DNA from: Pseudomonas salomonii
Lineage (GTDB): Bacteria; Pseudomonadota; Gammaproteobacteria; Pseudomonadales; Pseudomonadaceae
Assembly: GCF_900107155.1 (NCBI RefSeq)
Contig: NZ_FNOX01000009.1
Location: 87,167 to 151,166 of the forward strand
Direction: 5' to 3'
DNA: 64,000 bases
The position numbers and the translations under genes were made by a program. Positions 35,470 to 44,805 of the stretch are shown piece by piece (within the stretch, counting starts at the first letter, position 1; each line of letters opens with the position of its first letter). Under the pieces are notes generated by a model. The model worked only from the letters and a program-made list of their open reading frames with translations. It made no database searches and had not been told where the DNA came from.

Positions 35470-35829
35470 TAGACTCCGCACGTTTTCATCAATAGCGGAG
35501 ACCCTCAGTGGGTACTTGTTCGAGCGACAGTCGTCGGCCAGTTTCGGTAACCGGCATCTACTTGGCAAGGTAACGCGCATTTTTCCTGATGCCGTTGTCT
35601 CGCCTCAAAAAGCGAGAAGCGGCATTCCGGCAGCGGCCAGTCCTGGCAGCTGCCTGCATCCCTCTCATCGACGCTGACCAGCACCTCAAATCACTTGGGA
35701 TGCTACGCACGCGCCTGCCTTTTACGGCGGGCGGGCCAAGCTGACTGTGCCTTTACAACGGGCGCGGTGCAGTCGGTCGTACCTGCACGAAGGTTTCCGG
35801 CATGCGCAGCAGTCATGGAGATTTTTCTT
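35470..35829 (+). promoter_or_regulatory. long structured 5' leader of mgtC, possible cation-sensing RNA
   Basis: About 360 non-coding bases precede mgtC. They contain a strong composite hairpin at roughly 35588-35627 (outer ATGCCG/CGGCAT, inner TCTCGC/GCGAGA around CTCAAAAA). Upstream is a GC-rich region with several short complementary segments (GCGGAGACCC..., CGACAGTCGTCG). Long leaders before Mg2+/Mn2+ transport genes are often riboswitches. I could not match this to the M-box or yybP-ykoY consensus with confidence. Confidence 0.45.
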
Positions 35830-36546
35830 ATGCAGGCAATCAACAACATCAACCTCAACTCCCTGGTCGATACCGTGGTCAGCCTCACCGCGGCGTTTAT
35901 CCTCGGTGGTTTGATCGGCTTCGAGCGCCAGTACCGCCAGCGTACGGCGGGCTTGCGCACCAACGTGCTGGTGGCGGTGGGCGCGGCGATCTTCGTCGAC
36001 ATGGCCAACCGCCTGGGCGGCGCGGAGGGCGCGGTGCGAGTGGTCGCGTACGTGGTGTCGGGCATCGGCTTTTTGGGCGCTGGCGTAATCATGCGCGAAG
36101 AAGGCAACGTGCGTGGGCTCAACACTGCCGCCACACTTTGGGCGTCGGCGGCGGTGGGGGCGTGTGCGGGGGCTGATCTGATCCTTGAAGCGCTGTTGGG
36201 CACCCTGTTTGTGCTGGCGGCCAACACCTTGCTGCGGCCGATCGTCAATAACATCAACCGCCAGCCACTGGACGTGGTGTCGGCGGAGGTCACCAACATC
36301 CTCTATGTCATCGCCCGGCGCAGCCAGCAACAAGCGGTGATGGTGCTGCTGGAAGCCGAACTGGCGCGCTGCAACTACCCGGCCAGCGACGTTGATGTGC
36401 GGCCGTTCGGCAGCGAAGAGGTGGAAATCGAGGCCACCCTGGCCGCGACCTCGGTAGACGGCGACGAACTGGACGCGCTGGTGGCGCGTATTTCCACATC
36501 GAGCCTGGTCGTGCAGGCGTTCTGGAGCCCGAGCACCACCGACTGA
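35830..36546 (+). CDS. mgtC: MgtC/SapB-family membrane protein
   Basis: A 238-residue inner-membrane protein. N-terminal MgtC core with about four to five helices (AAFILGGLIGFERQYRQRTAGLRTNVLV, GIGFLGAGVIMREEGNVRGLNTAATLW) and a soluble C-terminal ACT-like domain. MgtC proteins help survival under low magnesium and modulate ATP synthase in other bacteria. The ATG at 35830 is spaced correctly from GGAG at 35817; an ATG at 35815 would add MEIFL. Confidence 0.9.
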   Translation: MQAINNINLNSLVDTVVSLTAAFILGGLIGFERQYRQRTAGLRTNVLVAVGAAIFVDMANRLGGAEGAVRVVAYVVSGIGFLGAGVIMREEGNVRGLNTAATLWASAAVGACAGADLILEALLGTLFVLAANTLLRPIVNNINRQPLDVVSAEVTNILYVIARRSQQQAVMVLLEAELARCNYPASDVDVRPFGSEEVEIEATLAATSVDGDELDALVARISTSSLVVQAFWSPSTTD

Positions 36547-36597
36547 GAAGCGTGCGCAAGCGCTATTTTGCGAGGAAAAGTCTTACATATGATTGGG

Positions 36598-36608
36598 ATT
36601 CCCCCTTC
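36598..36608 (+). promoter_or_regulatory. ATTCCCCCTTC motif upstream of the response-regulator gene
   Basis: An 11-base word within TTACATATGATTGGG-ATTCCCCCTTC. The same word occurs inverted at 41134-41144, in front of the receiver-like gene at the other end of the signalling cluster. Candidate binding site for the adjacent regulator; inference only. Confidence 0.3.
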
Positions 36609-36808
36609 GGTCAATACGTTATTTCGTTGTTAAGGTTGCGCACTTGCAGCTGGCCGGTGGTCACGGTTCGGCTACATGTGCTCGGCATGACTTCGATCGA
36701 AGGGGCCACCTGAGTGAAGGCAGTGCCACTGGTCGGCACTGTCATTTCTCACAGGTACCTGTGTCCCGCGTGATGTGTAAGGGTACTTATTCTTCTCAGG
36801 GTAGTGAT

Positions 36809-37456
36809 ATGAGCAAAGCGTCAGTTAGTGGGAACAAAGTATTAATCGTGGACGACCATCCGTTTATACGGGCGACTGTCAGGTATTTGCTCAAGTGCGA
36901 AGGCTTCACTGACATTGAGGAAGCCGGCACGGGGGCGGACGCGCTTCAGAAGGTTAGAGAATGGTGCCCCGTCTTGATTATTCTCGACTTGGCCATTCCA
37001 AAACTGGGTGGGCTGGAGGTGATCGCCCGAGTCAAGGCGCTGGGGGCGCCCTGCAAGATTCTGGTATTGACGTCGTATCCGCCGGAGTTTTTTTCCACCC
37101 GGTGCATGCGTGCCGGCGCCATGGGGTTTGTTGCCAAGACCGGAGAGCTGGAAGAGCTGCAAAAAGCAATCAAGGCGGTGATGTCCAACTACAACTGTTT
37201 CCCCAGCCTGCCAAGCAGTTCGGTGCGCCGTGACGATTTGCAGGCCACCGAGCAAGAACTGGTGCATTCGCTGTCGGATCGCGAATTGGCCGTGTTGAGG
37301 ATGTTGGCGTTGGGTTACACCAACAACAAGATTGCCCTGGATATGCTGCTGAGCCACAAGACCATCAGTACCTACAAGACTCGACTCAAGGAGAAGTTGC
37401 GGATGTCTTCTGTGGTGCACATGGCCAAATTTGCCCAGCGCAATCATCTGATCTGA
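36809..37456 (+). CDS. NarL/FixJ-type response regulator (BvgA-like)
   Basis: A 215-residue regulator. Receiver domain: acidic pair in LIVDDHP, phospho-acceptor Asp60 in IILDLAIP, Lys in GFVAKTG. LuxR-type HTH at the C-terminus (LSDRELAVLRMLALGYTNNKIALDMLLSHKT begins near 153). Six bases before the hybrid kinase gene, which it almost certainly serves. The ATG at 36809 gives the usual length; the frame is open further upstream without a ribosome site. Confidence 0.9.
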   Translation: MSKASVSGNKVLIVDDHPFIRATVRYLLKCEGFTDIEEAGTGADALQKVREWCPVLIILDLAIPKLGGLEVIARVKALGAPCKILVLTSYPPEFFSTRCMRAGAMGFVAKTGELEELQKAIKAVMSNYNCFPSLPSSSVRRDDLQATEQELVHSLSDRELAVLRMLALGYTNNKIALDMLLSHKTISTYKTRLKEKLRMSSVVHMAKFAQRNHLI

Positions 37457-37462
37457 TTCGAC

Positions 37463-40400
37463 ATGATCCTGGCCCTGGTTCGACGGTTCATCCTGATGGT
37501 GTCGATGAGCCTGCCGCCGCTGCTCGCTGTTGCCCTTGATGAGCCGCACACCTTGCGGTTGCTGGGGCATTCGAGCCTCGACGGGCATGACGCGCCCGTG
37601 GTACTGGGAGACGCTGACTGGCACTGGCTGCGTGAGCGGCGCACCCTATGGATGGGGGTTTCCGCGCCCGATTACGGGCCTTTCGAACTGACCAACAACA
37701 ACGATGAGCTGGAAGGTATCACCGCCGACTATGCCCAGTTGCTTGCCCAGGCGCTTAACGTCAGCGTTGAAGTGCGCCGCTATGACACGCGTGATGAGGT
37801 GATCGAAGCGCTCAAGCAAGGCTCCATCGACTTCCTGGGTTCGGCCAACGGGTTTGAGGCGGGGGACCCGCAACTCGTCCTGTCGCGCTCCTATGCCAAT
37901 GACCAGCCCGTGCTGGTCACCCGTACCGGAGACACCCAGTCCCTGAGTGTCGACCTGGCCGGCAAGCGTGTGGCGATGCTTTATCACTACATGCCGCCCG
38001 ATGTGGTCGAGGCGTTCTACCCAAAGGCCCATGTGGAGCTGTTTGCGTCGGTCTTCGAAGCCATCGGCGCCGTGGCCTTTGGCCGCGCCGATGTCTACCT
38101 CGGAGATGCCATCACCGCGCACTACCAGATCAATCGCAACCACCTCAACAACGTACAGCTGGCGGACTTTTCGACCTTGGAGTCCAACGCCTTTGCGTTT
38201 GCGGTGGGCCGGGACAATATCCGCCTGCTGCGCATTATCAACAGCGCGCTGAGGTCGATCCCGACTAACCAGCAGCTGGATATCGTGCGCCGTTGGAGTG
38301 CTGGCAATCTTGGCGTCCTGGGGGCTGAGCGACTGCACCTGAGTACCAGCGAGCAACGCTGGCTGGAAAAACACCCACGGGTGAGGGTGGTGGCGTCCGA
38401 CCAGATGCTGCCGTTGGCATCCTTCACGGCACAAGGGCAATCAGAGGGCTTGAGTGCGGACGTTCTCTCCCGGATCAGCCTGCGTACCGGCTTGAAGTTC
38501 GATGTGGTCCCGGGCGGCACGATGCCCCAGCAAATCGAGGCGGTTCGTTCGGGCCGGGCGGACATGATGGCGGTGGTCACGCCCAGCATCGAAGGTTCTG
38601 ACCAGGTGCGCTTTACCCGGCCCTATTTGACCAATCCGCTGGTGCTGGTCACCCGTACCGGCACGCCTGGCACCATGACCCTGGAGAATATGCTGGGTAA
38701 ACGCCTGGCAATCCCCAGCGGCAACGCGCTGCGTGAAGTCATCAATCGCGACTATCCCGGTATCCAGTTTGTGGAGGCGAAGAACCCTACGGATGCCATG
38801 GCCCTGGTCGCCAGCGGCAGTGCCGAGGGCGCCGTCAGTTCGCTGATCTATGCGCGTTACCTGATCGCCTTTGAGTACCGCGACCGCTTGCACGTTACCA
38901 GCACCGTCGGCTCTGAACCCGTGCGCATGACGTTCGGGGTCAACCGGGGTCAGCTGGAGCTGTACTCGATACTGGACAAGGCGTTGCTGAGCATCCCGCC
39001 CCAGGAGATGGATGAACTGATCAGCCAATGGCGCACCGATGTGATCATCGAAGACCATTGGCTGCGCCACCGCAGCACGATTATCCAAGGGTTCGGCCTG
39101 GCGGCGGTATTGCTGCTGATCACCCTGGGGTGGGCGATTTACCTGCGCAGCCTGATACGCAAGCGCGCTCAGGCCGAGCGGGCGTTGAGCGACCAGATGC
39201 GCTTTATGGGCGTGCTGATCGACGGTACGCCCCACCCCATCTACGTGCGTGATCGCCAGGGCCGGCTGATGGCTTGCAACAGTGCTTACCTGGATGTGTT
39301 TGGCTTCAAGCTTGAAGGGGTGATTGGCAAGACGGTGATCGAAACCGACACCGGCAACCCGCCGCAGGCCCAGTCATTCCATGAGGATTATCTGCGCTTG
39401 ATGGAGCGGGGCGAGCCGCAGATTCATGATCGGGTGCTCAGGTTGCCTGCGGGCAAGGTGTTGACCATTTACCACTGGATGCTCCCGTACCGTGATGGCG
39501 ACGAAAATGTCGTGGGCATGATTGCCGGCTGGGTGGATGTGAGCGAGCGCCAGCGCTTGCTGGGCCAGCTGCAGGAGGCCAAGGAGGAAGCTGACGCCGC
39601 CAACCGTGCCAAGACCACGTTCCTGGCGACCATGAGCCACGAAATCCGCACCCCCATGAATGCGGTGATCGGCATGATTGAGCTGGCGCTGGCCAACGCC
39701 GAACAAGGGCGTGCCGACCGCGATGCCCTGGAAGTGGCCTCGGTGGCCTCCCATGGCATGCTGGAGCTGATCGGCGACATTCTGGATATTGCCCGAATCG
39801 AGTCCGGCCATCTGTCATTAGCCCTTGAACCAGCCAACCTGCATGAACTGTTGACGTCGGTGGCACGGGTATTTGAAGGGTTGGCGCGCGCGAAGGGCCT
39901 GGCGCTGCAAGTCGAGCTTGACCCGCAAATGGATCGCGCGGTGTTGATCGACCCGTTGCGATTCAAGCAGGTGGTGTCCAACCTGCTGAGCAATGCCATC
40001 AAGTTTACCGACCAGGGCCGGGTGCGCTTGGGCGGGCGCTGCGGGTTGGCATCGGACCCCGGCCAATTGGACCTCACCTTATGGGTAGAAGACACCGGCA
40101 TAGGCATCAGTGCCGAGGACCAGCAGCGGCTGTTCAACCCGTTTATCCAGGGCAGCAATACCGAGCAATCGGCGCGCAGCGGCTCGGGGCTGGGGTTGGT
40201 GATCAGCCGCACGTTGTGCGAAATGATGGCGGGCAATCTGCAGTTGAGCAGTATGCTGGGGCAGGGGACGCGGGTGGACGTGGCACTCACATTAGCGACG
40301 ACAGCGACAATAACACGCGAGGTTTCGGCCACGCCGGCACCCACCCGGCCCGTGCGTGTGTTGAACATTCTGGTAGTAGATGACTACCCGGCCAATCGCC

Positions 40401-41089
40401 TGCTGCTGGCTCGGCAGCTGAGCTTTCTGGGACACCGCATCTGCACTGCCGAAGACGGCGTCCAGGGCTTGGAGCGCTGGCAAACCCAGCGGCCCGATGT
40501 GGTGATCACCGATTGCAACATGCCCCTCAAGGATGGCTATGCCTTGGCGCGTGAAATCCGTGCGCAAGAGCATGAGCAAGGCTTGCACGCCTGTCTGCTG
40601 CTGGGGTTTACCGCCAATGCCCAGCCCGAAGAAACCGAGCGCTGCCGGCAGGCGGGCATGGATGGTTGCCTGTTCAAGCCTGCCGGGCTTGAGGACTTGC
40701 GCTCGGCGCTGAGCGCCTATGCGCTCGGGCCTGAGTCACCCGGCGCTGAGCCGGGGTTTGATTTGACGGCTTTGACCGTCGTAACAGGGGACGATAGCGC
40801 CGCGCTCAAGGAGCTGTTGGGCGCCTTGCTCGACAGCCTGAAAGCAGACCGTGCGATATTGGCATTGCCGCTACGTCAGCACAGTTTTGGCGAGCTGCAC
40901 GAACTCGCGCATCGCGTCAAAGGAGGGGCGCGAATGGTCAAGGCTGAGACGTTGATCGCCTGTTGCGAAACATTGGAGGCGGTGTGTGAGCGGCACAAGC
41001 GCAGTGCATTGGCCGTGGCGGTTAAAGCGATAGACGCGGCGATTGCTGATTTGCACCAGCGCATGGATGCTTATTGCAAGCAGCTCTGA
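37463..41089 (+). CDS. unorthodox hybrid sensor kinase (BvgS/EvgS-like)
   Basis: A 1208-residue three-step phosphorelay kinase. Domain order: signal sequence (1-24), two tandem periplasmic solute-binding (Venus flytrap) domains (about 50-275 and 290-520), one membrane helix (about 546-566), PAS (about 580-690), HisKA with His726 in MSHEIRTPMN, HATPase (NLLSNAIKFTDQG), receiver with Asp1017 in VITDCNMPL, and HPt with His1150 in LAHRVKGGA. All catalytic residues are present. Pairs with the upstream BvgA-like regulator and senses an unknown periplasmic signal. Confidence 0.93.
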   Translation: MILALVRRFILMVSMSLPPLLAVALDEPHTLRLLGHSSLDGHDAPVVLGDADWHWLRERRTLWMGVSAPDYGPFELTNNNDELEGITADYAQLLAQALNVSVEVRRYDTRDEVIEALKQGSIDFLGSANGFEAGDPQLVLSRSYANDQPVLVTRTGDTQSLSVDLAGKRVAMLYHYMPPDVVEAFYPKAHVELFASVFEAIGAVAFGRADVYLGDAITAHYQINRNHLNNVQLADFSTLESNAFAFAVGRDNIRLLRIINSALRSIPTNQQLDIVRRWSAGNLGVLGAERLHLSTSEQRWLEKHPRVRVVASDQMLPLASFTAQGQSEGLSADVLSRISLRTGLKFDVVPGGTMPQQIEAVRSGRADMMAVVTPSIEGSDQVRFTRPYLTNPLVLVTRTGTPGTMTLENMLGKRLAIPSGNALREVINRDYPGIQFVEAKNPTDAMALVASGSAEGAVSSLIYARYLIAFEYRDRLHVTSTVGSEPVRMTFGVNRGQLELYSILDKALLSIPPQEMDELISQWRTDVIIEDHWLRHRSTIIQGFGLAAVLLLITLGWAIYLRSLIRKRAQAERALSDQMRFMGVLIDGTPHPIYVRDRQGRLMACNSAYLDVFGFKLEGVIGKTVIETDTGNPPQAQSFHEDYLRLMERGEPQIHDRVLRLPAGKVLTIYHWMLPYRDGDENVVGMIAGWVDVSERQRLLGQLQEAKEEADAANRAKTTFLATMSHEIRTPMNAVIGMIELALANAEQGRADRDALEVASVASHGMLELIGDILDIARIESGHLSLALEPANLHELLTSVARVFEGLARAKGLALQVELDPQMDRAVLIDPLRFKQVVSNLLSNAIKFTDQGRVRLGGRCGLASDPGQLDLTLWVEDTGIGISAEDQQRLFNPFIQGSNTEQSARSGSGLGLVISRTLCEMMAGNLQLSSMLGQGTRVDVALTLATTATITREVSATPAPTRPVRVLNILVVDDYPANRLLLARQLSFLGHRICTAEDGVQGLERWQTQRPDVVITDCNMPLKDGYALAREIRAQEHEQGLHACLLLGFTANAQPEETERCRQAGMDGCLFKPAGLEDLRSALSAYALGPESPGAEPGFDLTALTVVTGDDSAALKELLGALLDSLKADRAILALPLRQHSFGELHELAHRVKGGARMVKAETLIACCETLEAVCERHKRSALAVAVKAIDAAIADLHQRMDAYCKQL

Positions 41090-41133
41090 CCGCCGTTGAG
41101 GGGTATTCGGTAGATTTGGGAGAACTCCTACAT

Positions 41134-41144
41134 GAAGGGGGAAT
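41134..41144 (-). promoter_or_regulatory. inverted copy of the ATTCCCCCTTC motif
   Basis: Reads GAAGGGGGAAT on the plus strand, 80 bases before the receiver-like gene. Same word as at 36598-36608, in opposite orientation. Confidence 0.3.
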
Positions 41145-41223
41145 ATGCCTGATTTTGTCTTCGGTATATGTCTGGAAAATGGGTGACGCTCACTGACGAG
41201 CGCTGCCAGCCCAGGGGTTCGCC

Positions 41224-41646
41224 ATGCCGAACAAAGCACTGACCATCCTGATTGCCGATGAACAACACCTGCAACGACTGTATATCGAAAAAATGCTCAA
41301 TCAATTGGGTTACCACCGGATTGTGCCGGTGCAGACCTATCAGGAAGTCCAGATACTCACCGCGATCCCGGCCGAACCCTTCGACGTGTTGATCATTAAT
41401 GCGGGGCTGGCGCAGCAGGCTTGCGGGCCGCAGCCGCAGGTGCGGCATGTGCTGCTCTACGACCATCAGGACCTGGGCAGGTCGACGGGTACAAAGTCTG
41501 CCGTACTGGTGCGGTTGCCGGGTGTGCCGGACAACGTCAATCTTGAACACTTCATGGATATCATCGACCCACCCGAGGCCACGACGGGCCTGCGGGTGTT
41601 GCCGTGGCTGCGGGAGTTATCGCGCAAACCCCTGGCCGGGGTTTAG
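41224..41646 (+). CDS. degenerate receiver-like protein lacking the phospho-acceptor Asp
   Basis: A 140-residue protein with a receiver-like start (LTILIADEQHLQRLYIEKML), but the strand-3 position normally holding the acceptor Asp reads FDVLIINAGL, with Asn. The later LLYDHQDLG may match strand 4. No output domain. It follows the BvgS-like gene by about 130 bases with its own possible promoter. Likely a pseudo-receiver acting by protein contact, for example by competing in the phosphorelay; this is inference. Its 3' end overlaps the convergent aldo-keto reductase gene by 4 bases. Confidence 0.65.
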   Translation: MPNKALTILIADEQHLQRLYIEKMLNQLGYHRIVPVQTYQEVQILTAIPAEPFDVLIINAGLAQQACGPQPQVRHVLLYDHQDLGRSTGTKSAVLVRLPGVPDNVNLEHFMDIIDPPEATTGLRVLPWLRELSRKPLAGV

Positions 41647-42461
41647 TCCCACTTCGGCGCAATGCCCTTGGGGCTGGTCAATCGATGGCCGCGCTCCAGG
41701 GCGGCGATTTGCGCCATATCGGCTGCGCTCAAGGTCAGGTGCAGGGCCTCGAGATTGCTTTGCAGGTTGGCGCGTTTGGTCGACGACGGGATCACCGCGT
41801 AACCCAATTGCATGGCCCAGGCCAGCGTGACCTGCGCCGGTGTGGCTTGATGGCGTTCGGCGATCTGCTGGATCACCGGGTCTTTGAGCACTTCGCCGTA
41901 GGCCAGGGTCATGTACGACGTGATCTGGATACCCTGGGCGGTGGCGAAATCCACAACCTTCCGGTTTTGGAGGTAGGGGTGCAGCTCGATCTGGTTGGTG
42001 GCGATGTTCTCGGCACCCACCGCAGCGATTGCCTGCTTCATCAGGTCAATGGTGAAGTTGGATATGCCGATCTGGCGGGTCAGGCCCAGGCGCTTGGCTT
42101 CCAGCAACTGGCCCATGAATTCGGCGACCGGCACCTGGTCTTCCGGCGATGGCCAGTGGATCAGCGTCAGGTCGAGATAATCGGTTTTGAGTTTGCGCAG
42201 GCTTTCGCGCAGGCTCGCAATCAACTGGCCTTCGGCGAAATTGGCGATCCAGATCTTGCTGGTGATAAACAGCTCATCACGCGCTACGCCGCTGTCGGCA
42301 ATGGCTTGGCCGACATCGGCTTCGTTCTCGTAGATTTGCGCGGTGTCGATGACGCGGTAGCCCAGTTCCAGGCCGGTGCTCACAGAATCGATCACCACCT
42401 GGCCTTGCAGGCGGAAGGTGCCGAGGCCGAAGGCGGGGACGTTTGGGGTTGGGGTAGACAT
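41643..42461 (-). CDS. dkgB: aldo/keto reductase, 2,5-diketo-D-gluconate reductase B type
   Basis: A 272-residue NADPH-dependent reductase. Family motifs: GYRVIDTAQIYENEADVG (catalytic Asp and Tyr), ITSKIW (catalytic Lys), LTLIHWPSP (catalytic His), GISNF and the NADPH-binding IPSSTKRANLQSNLEA. The ATG at 42461 with GGAG upstream is favoured over an in-frame start nine codons earlier. Reduces diketogluconate and other carbonyls such as methylglyoxal. Confidence 0.93.
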   Translation of the reverse strand: MSTPTPNVPAFGLGTFRLQGQVVIDSVSTGLELGYRVIDTAQIYENEADVGQAIADSGVARDELFITSKIWIANFAEGQLIASLRESLRKLKTDYLDLTLIHWPSPEDQVPVAEFMGQLLEAKRLGLTRQIGISNFTIDLMKQAIAAVGAENIATNQIELHPYLQNRKVVDFATAQGIQITSYMTLAYGEVLKDPVIQQIAERHQATPAQVTLAWAMQLGYAVIPSSTKRANLQSNLEALHLTLSAADMAQIAALERGHRLTSPKGIAPKWD

Positions 42462-42736
42462 CAGTAACTCCAGAAGAGGTGTGAACAATGGAGTCGAGTA
42501 TCCCCCCGTCGTTCACTCGGAAAAACCGCCCATTGCGAAAAGGACTCTTAACCACAAATCACGAATGCCCATGGCCTTGCCGTGGCGAGGGGGCGGTGCC
42601 TTGCGCGCCCGTTCACTAAAGCATGGGTTCGCATGACCGTTGGTCAACTTTGTCACCCGAGGTTTAGCGGCTTCACTTGCCAGCAATGGGTACGGCGCGG
42701 TATTCCAGAATGCTCTATGCCAGCCTTGGAAAGACC

Positions 42737-43132
42737 ATGACCCAACACCTCACCGAATACGCCGATGCCAGCCCTGAAGTGCGCGCGGTCTACGACGACA
42801 TCATGCAAACACGCAAGGTCGACCAGGTGAACAACTTCTGGAAATGCCTGGCTGCCCACCCGCCGACATTGCGCCGCACCTGGGAAGGCCTCAAGGAAAT
42901 CATGGCACCGGGAGCACTCGACCCGCTGACCAAGGAGTTGCTGTATGTGGCGGTCAGCGTGACCAACAATTGCCCGTATTGCATCGCCTCCCACACCGCC
43001 GCCGCACGCAAGGCCGGCATGACCGACGAGATGTTTGGCGAGTTGCAGGCCGTGGTCGGCATGGCCAACGAGACCAACCGCCTGGCTACCGGCTACCGTG
43101 TGCCGGTGGACGATATGTTCAAGTGGCCGTGA
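42737..43132 (+). CDS. carboxymuconolactone decarboxylase/AhpD-family protein
   Basis: A 131-residue all-helical protein. The AhpD-type redox motif is visible: CPYCIASHTAAARKAGM (two Cys and the His). Suggests a peroxidase-like or thiol-reductase role rather than true decarboxylase activity. The ATG at 42737 is preferred; the frame is open 20 codons upstream. Confidence 0.88.
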   Translation: MTQHLTEYADASPEVRAVYDDIMQTRKVDQVNNFWKCLAAHPPTLRRTWEGLKEIMAPGALDPLTKELLYVAVSVTNNCPYCIASHTAAARKAGMTDEMFGELQAVVGMANETNRLATGYRVPVDDMFKWP

Positions 43133-43141
43133 TACCCAGCC

Positions 43142-43972
43142 TCATGCGCAGATGCGCGAGGCTTCTACCGGGCGGCGCGCAGGGCGGTGGTGATGGAACT
43201 GCCCCTGCTGCGCCTTTCGGCTTCTGCGGGACTGGGAACGGGTCCATGTGGTGAAGTCAAAGCGAGTGGCCGACACGACGTTTTCCTGAACCAGCAGGAT
43301 CGGCCTGGGGCGGTTTATAGAAGAGTAGTGAGTGTGGAGCGTGACCTCCAATGTGTCCTTGTCCCGGTAACCACTGAGTATGGGCACCAGGCTGAACCCC
43401 TGGCCAATGCCTTCGGACTCCGAGGGCGTGCCTGCGAACAATACAATCCCGACATAGACCTTCCTGTCGCTTAAACTGAACATGCACGGCACGCACTTGA
43501 CGATGGATTCTCTCAATAAAAGCTTGAATGGCGTGCCCTCAAGAATACCCAGCGAAAGCACGTGGTAGAGCTGCGTGTCGGTTTCCAGCTTCAGCATTCT
43601 CTTCTTCATGCGTACATAAAGCCTTGCCCAGAAAAAGGGAATCGCCAGAGCGGTCATACCCGCCTGCAACATGAAAACCCAAAGCATGCAGTTTTTCTCA
43701 TTGGCAATGTCGAGTTCTACCAATAACGTACCCAGTTTTTGGCTGTAGTCCGCCGCAATTTCATACCCTGCGATAAAGGCCGTTTGTTTTGACAACGTCA
43801 GCAGGGCAGCACTTAAAAACGTGGCAACGATCAGGCAGAGCATGCCGAGCCTGGCTACCTGCAGGTAAAGCAGTTGTCCCTGGAAGCGATGCAGGCGCAA
43901 GTAGAAAAACGGGTGCCTGAGGCAGACCAGATAGCCACTGACCAGTAACGGCACAATGATCAGCAGGCCCAT
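43142..43972 (-). CDS. hypothetical membrane protein
   Basis: A 276-residue protein. Three hydrophobic helices occur in the first 120 residues (1-18, about 40-62, about 97-116), followed by a basic KKR stretch, a soluble domain and a very basic, low-complexity C-terminus (RSQSRRSRKAQQGQFHHHRPARR). No family recognised. Its ATG lies inside the 3' end of the 66-residue gene at 43960-44160, so the two are translated together. Confidence 0.65.
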   Translation of the reverse strand: MGLLIIVPLLVSGYLVCLRHPFFYLRLHRFQGQLLYLQVARLGMLCLIVATFLSAALLTLSKQTAFIAGYEIAADYSQKLGTLLVELDIANEKNCMLWVFMLQAGMTALAIPFFWARLYVRMKKRMLKLETDTQLYHVLSLGILEGTPFKLLLRESIVKCVPCMFSLSDRKVYVGIVLFAGTPSESEGIGQGFSLVPILSGYRDKDTLEVTLHTHYSSINRPRPILLVQENVVSATRFDFTTWTRSQSRRSRKAQQGQFHHHRPARRPVEASRICA

Positions 43973-44160
43973 GAATGATCGGACTCCATTTTTTGTACTT
44001 GGCGCACAGCGTCCTTGTAACCCTCTGACGCAATAACCTCATCGATGTCCAGGCCGATGCCTCCACGTACGAGCTTCCAGGTTTTTCGGGATTTGACATC
44101 CCTTACTCGATCCCAATCATCCTGAGTCGGTTTCCCAAACAACAAATGCAATAAAGACAT
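43960..44160 (-). CDS. small hypothetical protein
   Basis: A 66-residue soluble protein (MSLLHLLFGKPTQDDWDRV start). No recognisable domain. Overlaps the membrane-protein gene by 13 bases, forming a two-gene unit. The 120 bases upstream hold its presumed promoter. Confidence 0.6.
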   Translation of the reverse strand: MSLLHLLFGKPTQDDWDRVRDVKSRKTWKLVRGGIGLDIDEVIASEGYKDAVRQVQKMESDHSWAC

Positions 44161-44282
44161 GGCGACAACCTCGAAAAGAAGTAGCCATTTTTATAGCAAG
44201 CGACAGGGCGCCTCACCACTGATGGCAAGCCGCGCCACTGTCGTCGGTTCCCGTAGGAAACGTCTGCATTTGCGCCGGCGGC

Positions 44283-44798
44283 CTAAAATGTCAGGGGGGG
44301 GGTAATCACCCAGATCACCACTGTATCCACCTTGCCTGGGTTGCCATACCGGTGCGGCTCGCTGCTGGCAAAGCTGAAACTGTCGCCTTCAGCCAGCCGG
44401 AAATGCCGCTCACCGACCCACAGCTCAAACGTGCCGCTCAACACATAACCGGCTTCTTCGCCTTCATGGCTGTAGCTTTGCTGGCTGTAGGTACTGTAGG
44501 TACCGGGTGGAAAGCATGCGTGCAGCATCTCCAGTTGGTGGTTGGGCAACGCGGTCAGGAGTTGGTCGACGATGCCATCTTCATAACGGATGCTTTGACG
44601 ATTGTTTTTGCGTACCACATAGCCTTCATCCGCTGGGGCAGGGGCGGCCTCGCTGGCAAAAAAACACTGGATGGTCACGCCCAGGCTGCGGGCGATATTG
44701 AACAGCTCCGGGATCGATGGGTACGCCAGTTCGGTCAGCGTCAGGCCGCGTGCCTCGCGCAGGCCGCGAATGCGGGTGCCGGAAACAGTGGATGCGGT
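44283..44798 (-). pseudogene. XRE-cupin regulator with a deletion in the HTH
   Basis: The intact part (44283-44678, GTG start, 131 aa) is the cupin half of an XRE-cupin regulator (EGEEAGYVLSGTFELWVGE). The same frame continues upstream through SLGV, IPELFNIAR and GTRIRGLREARGLTLTELA. Between LTLTELA and YPSIPELFNIAR the roughly 20 residues that form the HTH recognition helices are missing, in frame. No usable start codon precedes GTRIRG before a TAG. So it is a broken regulator; a cupin-only product from GTG at 44678 remains possible. Confidence 0.75.
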
Positions 44799-44805
44799 TC
44801 GTCGT

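Noticed and set aside
35470..35829. Assignment of the mgtC leader to a named riboswitch (M-box or yybP-ykoY)
   Set aside because: Only general hairpins could be seen; the consensus core motifs could not be matched by eye.
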